Shown piece by piece: positions 1-12,848 of a stretch of 64,000 nt of DNA. The notes beneath the pieces were generated by a model. The model was not told the DNA's origin and did no database searches. It saw only the letters and a program-made list of their open reading frames with translations. Both the position numbers and the translations under genes were made by a program. The DNA lies in contig OZ059900.1 in assembly GCA_964057225.1 (NCBI GenBank), positions 4,660,501-4,724,500 of the forward strand, written 5' to 3'. Numbering within the stretch: position 1 is the first letter of the stretch; the number at the start of each line of letters is the position of its first letter. The DNA is from Auanema rhodensis (lineage: Eukaryota; Nematoda; Chromadorea; Rhabditida; Rhabditidae).

Positions 1-176
1 TCTTTAACGGTATCCGAGTTACAAATCAAGATCACTTTCTTTGGATACTTAGGTGATATAGCTACCTGTTCACAAAAAATTGGAAGTCCTGGTTACCATG
101 CATCAAACCCATTAAGATTGTGTTTCTAGACTAATATGACCATGATGACTTCATTGAAATTCACAGTATTCTTCTA
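1..176 (+). repeat. Reference satellite monomer (phase 1)
   Basis: This unit is used for numbering. Landmarks: conserved box 6-39; GGATAC at 43-48, complementary to GTATCC at 10-15; short dyad around GGTATAGCTACC at 55-66 in most units (here position 56 is A); A6 tract at 74-79; variable block 82-89; palindromic GGTTACC at 91-97 and ATGCAT at 98-103; class-defining sites 108, 111 and 119; TCTAGA at 125-130; highly variable tail 143-162; AGTATTCTTCTA at 165-176. It is class P, with T5, A56 and an ATGACTTCATTGAAATTCAC tail. The GGTTACC, ATGCAT and TCTAGA sites occur nearly once per unit, so cutting there should give a 176-bp ladder. Strand choice and phase are arbitrary. Confidence 0.95.
6..39 (+). 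other. Invariant box of the monomer (representative copy)
   Basis: Positions 6-39 begin AACGGTATCCGAG and are nearly unchanged in every unit. Exceptions I found are few: C14T (23246), T26G (51066 and its copy 55114), T32A (6544 and 21328), C35A (9011, 9187), C35T (34531, 48787, 53187, 57235), T37C (13061) and C39T (31895). In contrast, the tail 143-162 has about a dozen states. Low variation could reflect protein binding or nucleosome constraint, or just the recency of spread. No family motif such as a CENP-B box is present in it. Confidence 0.7.
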
Positions 177-352
177 TCTTCAACGGTATCCGAGTTACAA
201 ATCAAGATCACTTTCTTTGGATACTTAGGTGGTATAGCTACCTGTTCACAAAAAATTGGAAGTCTTGGTTACCATGCATCAAACCCATTAAGATTGTGTT
301 TCTAGACTAATATGACCATGGGGACTTCTTTAAATTTCACAGTATTCTTCTA

Positions 353-2992
353 TCTTTAACGGTATCCGAGTTACAAATCAAGATCACTTTCTTTGGATAC
401 TTAGGTGATATAGCTACCTGTTCACAAAAAATTGGAAGTCCTGGTTACCATGCATCAAACCCATTAAGATTGTGTTTCTAGACTAATATGACCATGATGA
501 CTTCATTGAAATTCACAGTATTCTTCTATCTTCAACGGTATCCGAGTTACAAATCAAGATCACTTTCTTTGGATACTTAGGTGGTATAGCTACCTGTTCA
601 CAAAAAATTCGAAGTCTTGGTTACCATGCATCAAATCCTTTAAGATAGTGTTTCTAGACTAATATAACCATGGGGACTTCATTAAATTTCACAGTATTCT
701 TCTATCTTCAACGGTATCCGAGTTACAAATCAAGATCACTTTCTTTGGATACTTAGGTGGTATAGCTACCTGTTCACAAAAAATTGGAAGTCCTGGTTAC
801 CATGCATCAAACCCATTAAGATTGTGTTTCTAGACTAATATGACCATGATGACTTCATTAAATTTCACAGTATTCTTCTATCTTCAACGGTATCCGAGTT
901 ACAAATCAAGATCACTTTCTTTGGATACTTAGGTGGTATAGCTACCTGTTCACAAAAAATTGGAAGTCCTGGTTACCATGCATCAAACCCATTAAGATTG
1001 TGTTTCTAGACTAATATGACCATGCTGACTTCATTGAAATTCACAGTATTCTTTTATCTTTAACGGTATCCGAGTTACAAATCAAGATCACTTTCTTTGG
1101 ATACTTAGGTGGTATAGCTACCTGTTCACAAAAAATTGGAAGTCCTGGTTACCATGCATCAAACCCATTAAGATTGTGTTTCTAGACTAATATGACCATG
1201 ATGACTTCATTGAAATTCACAGTATTCTTCTATCTTCAACGGTATCCGAGTTACAAATCAAGATCACTTTCTTTGGATACTTAGGTGGTATAGCTACCTG
1301 TTCACAAAAAATTGGAAGTCTTGGTTACCATGCATCAAATCCTTTAAGATAGTGTTTCTAGACTAATATAACCATGGGGACTTCATTAAATTTCACAGTA
1401 TTCTTCTATCTTTAACGGTATCCGAGTTACAAATCAAGATCACTTTCCTTGGATACTTAGGTGGTATAGCTACCTGTTCACAAAAAATTGGAAGTCCTGG
1501 TTACCATGCATCAAACCCATTAAGATTGTGTTTCTAGACTAATATGACCATGAGAAATTCATTAAATTTCACAGTATTCTTCTATCTTCAACGGTATCCG
1601 AGTTACAAATCAAGATCACTTTCTTTGGATACTTAGGTGGTATAGCTACCTGTTCACAAAAAATTGGAAGTCTTGGTTACCATGCATCAAATCCTTTAAG
1701 ATAGTGTTTCTAGACTAATATAACCATGAGAAATTCATTTAAGTTCACAGTATTCTTCTATCTTTAACGGTATCCGAGTTACAAATCAAGATCACTTTCT
1801 TTGGATACTTAGGTGGTATAGCTACCTGTTCACAAAAAATTGGAAGTCCTGGTTACCATGCATCAAACCCATTAAGATTGTGTTTCTAGACTAATATGAC
1901 CATGATGACTTCATTAAATTTCACAGTATTCTTCTATCTTCAACGGTATCCGAGTTACAAATCAAGATCACTTTCTTTGGATACTTAGGTGGTATAGCTA
2001 CCTGTTCACAAAAAATTCGAAGTCTTGGTTACCATGCATCAAATCCTTTAAGATAGTGTTTCTAGACTAATATAACCATGGGGACTTCATTAAATTTCAC
2101 AGTATTCTTCTGTCTTCAACGGTATCCGAGTTACAAATCAAGATCACTTTCTTTGGATACTTAGGTGGTATAGCTACCTGTTCACAAAAAATTGGACGTC
2201 TTGGTTACCATGCATCAAACCCATTAAGATTGTGTTTCTAGACTAATATGACCATGATGACTTCATTAAATTTCACAGTATTCTTTTATCTTTAACGGTA
2301 TCCGAGTTACAAATCAAGATCACTTTCTTTGGATACTTAGGTGATATAGCTACCTGTTCACAAAAAATTGGAAGTCCTGGTTACCATGCATCAAACCCAT
2401 TAAGATTGTGTTTCTAGACTAATATGACCATGATGACTTCATTGAAATTCACAGTATTCTTCTATCTTCAACGGTATCCGAGTTACAAATCAAGATCACT
2501 TTCTTTGGATACTTAGGTGGTATAGCTACCTGTTCACAAAAAATTCGAAGTCTTGGTTACCATGCATCAAATCCTTTAAGATAGTGTTTCTAGACTAATA
2601 TAACCATGGGGACTTCATTAAATTTCACAGTATTCTTCTATCTTCAACGGTATCCGAGTTACAAATCAAGATCACTTTCTTTGGATACTTAGGTGGTATA
2701 GCTACCTCTTCACAAAAAATTGGAAGTCCTGGTTACCATGCATCAAACCCATTAAGATTGTGTTTCTAGACTAATATGACCATGATGACTTCATTGAAAT
2801 TCACAGTATTCTTCTATCTTCAACGGTATCCGAGTTACAAATCAAGATCACTTTCTTTGGATACTTAGGTGGTATAGCTACCTGTTCACAAAAAATTGGA
2901 AGTCCTGGTTACCATGCATCAAACCCATTAAGATAGTGTTTCTAGACTAATATAACCAAGGGGACTTCATTAAAATTAACAGTATTCTTCTA
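353..2992 (+). repeat. 15-unit HOR, first copy (2,640 bp)
   Basis: Fifteen units ending with the distinctive unit whose tail is CAAGGGGACTTC (2957). The last eight units (1585-2992) correspond one-to-one with 4225-5632 at 2,640 bp offset. They include the GTCTTC variant (unit ending at 2112), the G85C (GACGTC) unit at 2113, the A56 unit at 2289 and the C68 (CCTCTT) unit at 2641. The first four units instead match at a 17-unit offset (353 to 3345), showing that the next copy lost two units. Confidence 0.85.
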
Positions 2993-5632
2993 TCTTCAAC
3001 GGTATCCGAGTTACAAATCAAGATCACTTTCTTTGGATACTTAGGTGGTATAGCTACCTGTTCACAAAAAATTCGAAGTCTTGGTTACCATGCATCAAAT
3101 CCTTTAAGATAGTGTTTCTAGACTAATATAACCATGGGGACTTCATTAAATTTCACAGTATTCTTCTATCTTCAACGGTATCCGAGTTACAAATCAAGAT
3201 CACTTTCTTTGGATACTTAGGTGGTATAGCTACCTGTTCACAAAAAATTGGACGTCTTGGTTACCATGCATCAAACCCATTAAGATTGTGTTTCTAGACT
3301 AATATGACCATGGGGACTTCTTTAAATTTCACAGTATTCTTCTATCTTTAACGGTATCCGAGTTACAAATCAAGATCACTTTCTTTGGATACTTAGGTGA
3401 TATAGCTACCTGTTCACAAAAAATTGGAAGTCCTGGTTACCATGCATCAAACCCATTAAGATTGTGTTTCTAGACTAATATGACCATGATGACTTCATTG
3501 AAATTCACAGTATTCTTCTATCTTCAACGGTATCCGAGTTACAAATCAAGATCACTTTCTTTGGATACTTAGGTGGTATAGCTACCTGTTCACAAAAAAT
3601 TCGAAGTCTTGGTTACCATGCATCAAATCCTTTAAGATAGTGTTTCTAGACTAATATAACCATGGGGACTTCATTAAATTTCACAGTATTCTTCTATCTT
3701 CAACGGTATCCGAGTTACAAATCAAGATCACTTTCTTTGGATACTTAGGTGGTATAGCTACCTGTTCACAAAAAATTGGAAGTCCTGGTTACCATGCATC
3801 AAACCCATTAAGATTGTGTTTCTAGACTAATATGACCATGATGACTTCATTAAATTTCACAGTATTCTTCTATCTTCAACGGTATCCGAGTTACAAATCA
3901 AGATCACTTTCTTTGGATACTTAGGTGGTATAGCTACCTGTTCACAAAAAATTGGAAGTCCTGGTTACCATGCATCAAACCCATTAAGATTGTGTTTCTA
4001 GACTAATATGACCATGCTGACTTCATTGAAATTCACAGTATTCTTTTATCTTTAACGGTATCCGAGTTACAAATCAAGATCACTTTCTTTGGATACTTAG
4101 GTGGTATAGCTACCTGTTCACAAAAAATTGGAAGTCCTGGTTACCATGCATCAAACCCATTAAGATTGTGTTTCTAGACTAATATGACCATGAGAAATTC
4201 ATTAAATTTCACAGTATTCTTCTATCTTCAACGGTATCCGAGTTACAAATCAAGATCACTTTCTTTGGATACTTAGGTGGTATAGCTACCTGTTCACAAA
4301 AAATTGGAAGTCTTGGTTACCATGCATCAAATCCTTTAAGATAGTGTTTCTAGACTAATATAACCATGAGAAATTCATTTAAGTTCACAGTATTCTTCTA
4401 TCTTTAACGGTATCCGAGTTACAAATCAAGATCACTTTCTTTGGATACTTAGGTGGTATAGCTACCTGTTCACAAAAAATTGGAAGTCCTGGTTACCATG
4501 CATCAAACCCATTAAGATTGTGTTTCTAGACTAATATGACCATGATGACTTCATTAAATTTCACAGTATTCTTCTATCTTCAACGGTATCCGAGTTACAA
4601 ATCAAGATCACTTTCTTTGGATACTTAGGTGGTATAGCTACCTGTTCACAAAAAATTCGAAGTCTTGGTTACCATGCATCAAATCCTTTAAGATAGTGTT
4701 TCTAGACTAATATAACCATGGGGACTTCATTAAATTTCACAGTATTCTTCTGTCTTCAACGGTATCCGAGTTACAAATCAAGATCACTTTCTTTGGATAC
4801 TTAGGTGGTATAGCTACCTGTTCACAAAAAATTGGACGTCTTGGTTACCATGCATCAAACCCATTAAGATTGTGTTTCTAGACTAATATGACCATGATGA
4901 CTCCATTAAATTTCACAGTATTCTTTTATCTTTAACGGTATCCGAGTTACAAATCAAGATCACTTTCTTTGGATACTTAGGTGATATAGCTACCTGTTCA
5001 CAAAAAATTGGAAGTCCTGGTTACCATGCATCAAACCCATTAAGATTGTGTTTCTAGACTAATATGACCATGATGACTTCATTGAAATTCACAGTATTCT
5101 TCTATCTTCAACGGTATCCGAGTTACAAATCAAGATCACTTTCTTTGGATACTTAGGTGGTATAGCTACCTGTTCACAAAAAATTCGAAGTCTTGGTTAC
5201 CATGCATCAAATCCTTTAAGATAGTGTTTCTAGACTAATATAACCATGGGGACTTCATTAAATTTCACAGTATTCTTCTATCTTCAACGGTATCCGAGTT
5301 ACAAATCAAGATCACTTTCTTTGGATACTTAGGTGGTATAGCTACCTCTTCACAAAAAATTGGAAGTCCTGGTTACCATGCATCAAACCCATTAAGATTG
5401 TGTTTCTAGACTAATATGACCATGATGACTTCATTGAAATTCACAGTATTCTTCTATCTTCAACGGTATCCGAGTTACAAATCAAGATCACTTTCTTTGG
5501 ATACTTAGGTGGTATAGCTACCTGTTCACAAAAAATTGGAAGTCCTGGTTACCATGCATCAAACCCATTAAGATAGTGTTTCTAGACTAATATAACCAAG
5601 GGGACTTCATTAAAATTAACAGTATTCTTCTA
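2993..5632 (+). repeat. 15-unit HOR, second copy (2,640 bp)
   Basis: This copy ends in the same CAAGGGGACTTC unit (5597). It carries an 11-unit core at 3697-5632, plus four leading units (2993-3696) that include the GGGGACTTCTTTAAA tail at 3312. The unit at 4049-4224 looks like a fusion: it starts as the unit at 1057 (T40) and ends as the unit at 1409 (AGAAATTCATTAAA tail), removing the two units between. A faithful copy is at 17777-20416 through the 84-unit duplication. Confidence 0.85.
3697..5632 (+). repeat. 11-unit core HOR (1,936 bp), copy a
   Basis: Tail order: ATGACT-TTAAATT, CTGACT, AGAAAT-TTAAATT, AGAAAT-TTTAAGT, ATGACT, GGGG with CTTCTG end, GACGTC unit with ATGACTCC, A56 unit, C82/Q unit, C68 unit, CAAGGGG unit. 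The same eleven types in the same order occur at 10913-12848 (41 units on) and at 18481-20416 (84 units on), so this is a true HOR block. Confidence 0.85.
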
Positions 5633-8001
5633 TCTTCAACGGTATCCGAGTTACAAATCAAGATCACTTTCTTTGGATACTTAGGTGGTATAGCTACCTG
5701 TTCACAAAAAATTGGAAGTCCTGGTTACCATGCATCAAACCCATTAAGATTGTGTTTCTAGACTAATATGACCATGATGACTTCATTAAATTTCACAGTA
5801 TTCTTCTATCTTCAACGGTATCCGAGTTACAAATCAAGATCACTTTCTTTGGATACTTAGGTGGTATAGCTACCTGTTCACAAAAAATTGGAAGTCCTGG
5901 TTACCATGCATCAAACCCATTAAGATTGTGTTTCTAGACTAATATGACCATGCTGACTTCATTGAAATTCACAGTATTCTTTTATCTTTAACGGTATCCG
6001 AGTTACAAATCAAGATCACTTTCTTTGGATACTTAGGTGGTATAGCTACCTGTTCACAAAAAATTGGAAGTCTTGGTTACCATGCATCAAATCCTTTAAG
6101 ATAGTGTTTCTAGACTAATATAACCATGGGGACTTCATTAAAATTAACAGTATTCTTTTATCTTCAACGGTATCCGAGTTACAAATCAAGATCACTTTCT
6201 TTGGATACTTAGGTGGTATAGCTACCTGTTCACAAAAAATTGGAAGTCCTGGTTACCATGCATCAAACCCATTAAGATTGTGTTTCTAGACTAATATGAC
6301 CATGAGAAATTCATTAAATTTCACAGTATTCTTCTATCTTCAACGGTATCCGAGTTACAAATCAAGATCACTTTCTTTGGATACTTAGGTGGTATAGCTA
6401 CCTGTTCACAAAAAATTGGAAGTCTTGGTTACCATGCATCAAATCCTTTAAGATAGTGTTTCTAGACTAATATAACCATGAGAAATTCATTTAAGTTCAC
6501 AGTATTCTTCTATCTTTAACGGTATCCGAGTTACAAATCAAGAACACTTTCTTTGGATACTTAGGTGGTATAGCTACCTGTTCACAAAAAATTGGAAGTC
6601 TTGGTTACCATGCATCAAATCCTTTAAGATAGTGTTTCTAGACTAATATGACCATGGGAAATTCATTTAAGTTCACAGTAGTCTTCTATCTTTAACGGTA
6701 TCCGAGTTACAAATCAAGATCACTTTCTTTGGATACTTAGGTGGTATAGCTACCTGTTCACAAAAAATTGGAAGTCCTGGTTACCATGCATCAAACCCAT
6801 TAAGATTGTGTTTCTAGACTAATATGACCATGATGACTTCATTAAATTTCACAGTATTCTTTTATCTTTAACGGTATCCGAGTTACAAATCAAGATCACT
6901 TTCTTTGGATACTTAGGTGATATAGCTACCTGTTCACAAAAAATTGGAAGTCCTGGTTACCATGCATCAAACCCATTAAGATTGTGTTTCTAGACTAATA
7001 TGACCATGATGACTTCATTAAATTTCACAGTATTCTTTTATCTTTAACGGTATCCGAGTTACAAATCAAGATCACTTTCTTTGGATACTTAGGTGATATA
7101 GCTACCTGTTCACAAAAAATTGGAAGTCCTGGTTACCATGCATCAAACCCATTAAGATTGTGTTTCTAGACTAATATGACCATGGGAAATTCATTTAAGT
7201 TCACAGTAGTCTTCTATCTTTAACGGTATCCGAGTTACAAATCAAGATCACTTTCTTTGGATACTTAGGTGGTATAGCTACCTGTTCACAAAAAATTGGA
7301 AGTCCTGGTTACCATGCATCAAACCCATTAAGATTGTGTTTCTAGACTAATATGACCATGATGACTTCATTAAATTTCACAGTATTCTTTTATCTTTAAC
7401 GGTATCCGAGTTACAAATCAAGATCACTTTCTTTGGATACTTAGGTGATATAGCTACCTGTTCACAAAAAATTGGAAGTCCTGGTTACCATGCATCAAAC
7501 CCATTAAGATTGTGTTTCTAGACTAATATGACCATGATGACTTCATTGAAATTCACAGTATTCTTCTATCTTCAACGGTATCCGAGTTACAAATCAAGAT
7601 CACTTTCTTTGGATACTTAGGTGGTATAGCTACCTGTTCACAAAAAATTCGAAGTCTTGGTTACCATGCATCAAACCCATTAAGATTGTGTTTCTAGACT
7701 AATATGACCATGGGGACTTCTTTAAATTTCACAGTATTCTTCTATCTTTAACGGTATCCGAGTTACAAATCAAGATCACTTTCTTTGGATACTTAGGTGA
7801 TATAGCTACCTGTTCACAAAAAATTGGAAGTCCTGGTTACCATGCATCAAACCCATTAAGATTGTGTTTCTAGACTAATATGACCATGATGACTTCATTG
7901 AAATTCACAGTATTCTTCTATCTTCAACGGTATCCGAGTTACAAATCAAGATCACTTTCTTTGGATACTTAGGTGGTATAGCTACCTGTTCACAAAAAAT
8001 T

Positions 8002-10384
8002 GGAAGTCCTGGTTACCATGCATCAAACCCATTAAGATTGTGTTTCTAGACTAATATGACCATGAGAAATTCATTTAAGTTCACAGTATTCTTCTATCTT
8101 TAACGGTATCCGAGTTACAAATCAAGATCACTTTCTTTGGATACTTAGGTGGTATAGCTACCTGTTCACAAAAAATTGGAAGTCCTGGTTACCATGCATC
8201 AAACCCATTAAGATTGTGTTTCTAGACTAATATGACCATGGGAAATTCATTTAAGTTCACAGTAGTCTTCTATCTTTAACGGTATCCGAGTTACAAATCA
8301 AGATCACTTTCTTTGGATACTTAGGTGGTATAGCTACCTGTTCACAAAAAATTGGAAGTCCTGGTTACCATGCATCAAACCCATTAAGATTGTGTTTCTA
8401 GACTAATATGACCATGATGACTTCATTAAATTTCACAGTATTCTTTTATCTTTAACGGTATCCGAGTTACAAATCAAGATCACTTTCTTTGGATACTTAG
8501 GTGATATAGCTACCTGTTCACAAAAAATTGGAAGTCCTGGTTACCATGCATCAAACCCATTAAGATTGTGTTTCTAGACTAATATGACCATGATGACTTC
8601 ATTGAAATTCACAGTATTCTTCTATCTTCAACGGTATCCGAGTTACAAATCAAGATCACTTTCTTTGGATACTTAGGTGGTATAGCTACCTGTTCACAAA
8701 AAATTCGAAGTCTTGGTTACCATGCATCAAATCCTTTAAGATAGTGTTTCTAGACTAATATGACCATGATGACTTCATTGAAATTCACAGTATTCTTCTA
8801 TCTTCAACGGTATCCGAGTTACAAATCAAGATCACTTTCTTTGGATACTTAGGTGGTATAGCTACCTGTTCACAAAAAATTGGAAGTCCTGGTTACCATG
8901 CATCAAACCCATTAAGATTGTGTTTCTAGACTAATATAACCATGGGGACTTCATTAAATTTCACAGTATTCTTTTATCTTCAACGGTATCCGAGTTACAA
9001 ATCAAGATCAATTTCTTTGGATACTTAGGTGGTATAGCTACCTGTTCACAAAAAATTGGAAGTCCTGGTTACCATGCATCAAACCCATTAAGATTGTGTT
9101 TCTAGACTAATATGACCATGATGACTTCATTAAATTTCACAGTATTCTTCTATCTTCAACGGTATCCGAGTTACAAATCAAGATCAATTTCTTTGGATAC
9201 TTAGGTGGTATAGCTACCTGTTCACAAAAAATTGGACGTCTTGGTTACCATGCATCAAACCCATTAAGATTGTGTTTCTAGACTAATATGACCATGATGA
9301 CTTCATTAAATTTCACAGTATTCTTTTATCTTTAACGGTATCCGAGTTACAAATCAAGATCACTTTCTTTGGATACTTAGGTGGTATAGCTACCTGTTCA
9401 CAAAAAATTGGAAGTCCTGGTTACCATGCATCAAACCCATTAAGATTGTGTTTCTAGACTAATATGACCATGGGAAATTCATTTAAGTTCACAGTAGTCT
9501 TCTATCTTTAACGGTATCCGAGTTACAAATCAAGATCACTTTCTTTGGATACTTAGGTGGTATAGCTACCTGTTCACAAAAAATTGGAAGTCCTGGTTAC
9601 CATGCATCAAACCCATTAAGATTGTGTTTCTAGACTAATATGACCATGGGAAATTCATTTAAGTTCACAGTAGTCTTCTATCTTTAACGGTATCCGAGTT
9701 ACAAATCAAGATCACTTTCTTTGGATACTTAGGTGGTATAGCTACCTGTTCACAAAAAATTGGAAGTCCTGGTTACCATGCATCAAACCCATTAAGATTG
9801 TGTTTCTAGACTAATATGACCATGATGACTTCATTAAATTTCACAGTATTCTTTTATCTTTAACGGTATCCGAGTTACAAATCAAGATCACTTTCTTTGG
9901 ATACTTAGGTGGTATAGCTACCTGTTCACAAAAAATTCGAAGTCTTGGTTACCATGCATCAAATCCTTTAAGATAGTGTTTCTAGACTAATATAACCATG
10001 GGGACTTCATTAAATTTCACAGTATTCTTCTATCTTCAACGGTATCCGAGTTACAAATCAAGATCACTTTCTTTGGATACTTAGGTGGTATAGCTACCTG
10101 TTCACAAAAAATTGGACGTCTTGGTTACCATGCATCAAACCCATTAAGATTGTGTTTCTAGACTAATATGACCATGATGACTTCATTAAATTTCACAGTA
10201 TTCTTTTATCTTTAACGGTATCCGAGTTACAAATCAAGATCACTTTCTTTGGATACTTAGGTGGTATAGCTACCTGTTCACAAAAAATTGGAAGTCCTGG
10301 TTACCATGCATCAAACCCATTAAGATTGTGTTTCTAGACTAATATGACCATGATGACTTCATTAAATTTCACAGTATTCTTTTA
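8002..10384 (+). repeat. Mosaic segment between HOR blocks
   Basis: About 13.5 units of region I type that match neither side as a long block. It holds several units with the GGAAATTCATTTAAG tail and AGTAGTC (T169G) at 8237, 9469 and 9645. Two neighbouring units share the private C35A (ATCAATTT) at 9011 and 9187. One class-Q unit carries G138 at about 8762. The ordering resembles 6653-7700 in places but with units added or lost. Nothing other than satellite is present. Confidence 0.8.
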
Positions 10385-10912
10385 TCTTTAACGGTATCCG
10401 AGTTACAAATCAAGATCACTTTCTTTGGATACTTAGGTGGTATAGCTACCTGTTCACAAAAAATTCGAAGTCTTGGTTACCATGCATCAAATCCTTTAAG
10501 ATAGTGTTTCTAGACTAATATAACCATGGGGACTTCATTAAATTTCACAGTATTCTTCTATCTTCAACGGTATCCGAGTTACAAATCAAGATCACTTTCT
10601 TTGGATACTTAGGTGGTATAGCTACCTCTTCACAAAAAATTGGAAGTCCTGGTTACCATGCATCAAACCCATTAAGATTGTGTTTCTAGACTAATATGAC
10701 CATGATGACTTCATTGAAATTCACAGTATTCTTCTATCTTCAACGGTATCCGAGTTACAAATCAAGATCACTTTCTTTGGATACTTAGGTGGTATAGCTA
10801 CCTGTTCACAAAAAATTGGAAGTCCTGGTTACCATGCATCAAACCCATTAAGATAGTGTTTCTAGACTAATATAACCAAGGGGACTTCATTAAAATTAAC
10901 AGTATTCTTCTA

Positions 10913-12848
10913 TCTTCAACGGTATCCGAGTTACAAATCAAGATCACTTTCTTTGGATACTTAGGTGGTATAGCTACCTGTTCACAAAAAATTGGAAGTC
11001 CTGGTTACCATGCATCAAACCCATTAAGATTGTGTTTCTAGACTAATATGACCATGATGACTTCATTAAATTTCACAGTATTCTTCTATCTTCAACGGTA
11101 TCCGAGTTACAAATCAAGATCACTTTCTTTGGATACTTAGGTGGTATAGCTACCTGTTCACAAAAAATTGGAAGTCCTGGTTACCATGCATCAAACCCAT
11201 TAAGATTGTGTTTCTAGACTAATATGACCATGCTGACTTCATTGAAATTCACAGTATTCTTTTATCTTTAACGGTATCCGAGTTACAAATCAAGATCACT
11301 TTCTTTGGATACTTAGGTGGTATAGCTACCTGTTCACAAAAAATTGGAAGTCCTGGTTACCATGCATCAAACCCATTAAGATTGTGTTTCTAGACTAATA
11401 TGACCATGAGAAATTCATTAAATTTCACAGTATTCTTCTATCTTCAACGGTATCCGAGTTACAAATCAAGATCACTTTCTTTGGATACTTAGGTGGTATA
11501 GCTACCTGTTCACAAAAAATTGGAAGTCTTGGTTACCATGCATCAAATCCTTTAAGATAGTGTTTCTAGACTAATATAACCATGAGAAATTCATTTAAGT
11601 TCACAGTATTCTTCTATCTTTAACGGTATCCGAGTTACAAATCAAGATCACTTTCTTTGGATACTTAGGTGGTATAGCTACCTGTTCACAAAAAATTGGA
11701 AGTCCTGGTTACCATGCATCAAACCCATTAAGATTGTGTTTCTAGACTAATATGACCATGATGACTTCATTAAATTTCACAGTATTCTTCTATCTTCAAC
11801 GGTATCCGAGTTACAAATCAAGATCACTTTCTTTGGATACTTAGGTGGTATAGCTACCTGTTCACAAAAAATTCGAAGTCTTGGTTACCATGCATCAAAT
11901 CCTTTAAGATAGTGTTTCTAGACTAATATAACCATGGGGACTTCATTAAATTTCACAGTATTCTTCTGTCTTCAACGGTATCCGAGTTACAAATCAAGAT
12001 CACTTTCTTTGGATACTTAGGTGGTATAGCTACCTGTTCACAAAAAATTGGACGTCTTGGTTACCATGCATCAAACCCATTAAGATTGTGTTTCTAGACT
12101 AATATGACCATGATGACTTCATTAAATTTCACAGTATTCTTTTATCTTTAACGGTATCCGAGTTACAAATCAAGATCACTTTCTTTGGATACTTAGGTGA
12201 TATAGCTACCTGTTCACAAAAAATTGGAAGTCCTGGTTACCATGCATCAAACCCATTAAGATTGTGTTTCTAGACTAATATGACCATGATGACTTCATTG
12301 AAATTCACAGTATTCTTCTATCTTCAACGGTATCCGAGTTACAAATCAAGATCACTTTCTTTGGATACTTAGGTGGTATAGCTACCTGTTCACAAAAAAT
12401 TCGAAGTCTTGGTTACCATGCATCAAATCCTTTAAGATAGTGTTTCTAGACTAATATAACCATGGGGACTTCATTAAATTTCACAGTATTCTTCTATCTT
12501 CAACGGTATCCGAGTTACAAATCAAGATCACTTTCTTTGGATACTTAGGTGGTATAGCTACCTCTTCACAAAAAATTGGAAGTCCTGGTTACCATGCATC
12601 AAACCCATTAAGATTGTGTTTCTAGACTAATATGACCATGATGACTTCATTGAAATTCACAGTATTCTTCTATCTTCAACGGTATCCGAGTTACAAATCA
12701 AGATCACTTTCTTTGGATACTTAGGTGGTATAGCTACCTGTTCACAAAAAATTGGAAGTCCTGGTTACCATGCATCAAACCCATTAAGATAGTGTTTCTA
12801 GACTAATATAACCAAGGGGACTTCATTAAAATTAACAGTATTCTTCTA
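10913..12848 (+). repeat. 11-unit core HOR (1,936 bp), copy b
   Basis: Repeats the eleven unit types of 3697-5632 in order, with CAAGGGG units bracketing it at 10877 and 12813 (1,936 bp apart). The following four units (12849-13552) start another round, with a private T37C at 13061, before the pattern switches at about 13553. It differs from copy a at the CTCCATT site (copy a only). So an 11-unit tandem HOR existed here before or alongside the 15-unit version. Confidence 0.85.

Larger units (their letters stand above)
1..8001 (+). repeat. 84-unit-offset duplication, copy 1 (left edge cut)
   Basis: This block of about 45.5 units recurs 14,784 bp (84 units) downstream. Private variants shared at that exact offset include CTCCATT at 4901/19685, T32A in AGAACA at 6541/21325, CAAGGGG at 2957/17741 and 5597/20381, and the unusual C82-with-class-P unit near 7650/22434. 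I noticed no difference at any diagnostic site. The match ends at 8001, since position 82 of unit 46 is G at 8002 but C at 22786. The left end lies before the window. Confidence 0.93.

Noticed and set aside
1-8001. Treating the two 8-kb copies as an assembly error
   Set aside because: The flanks differ at 8002/22786 and the interval between copies has its own unit order, so simple double inclusion is not required. It remains possible and needs long-read support.
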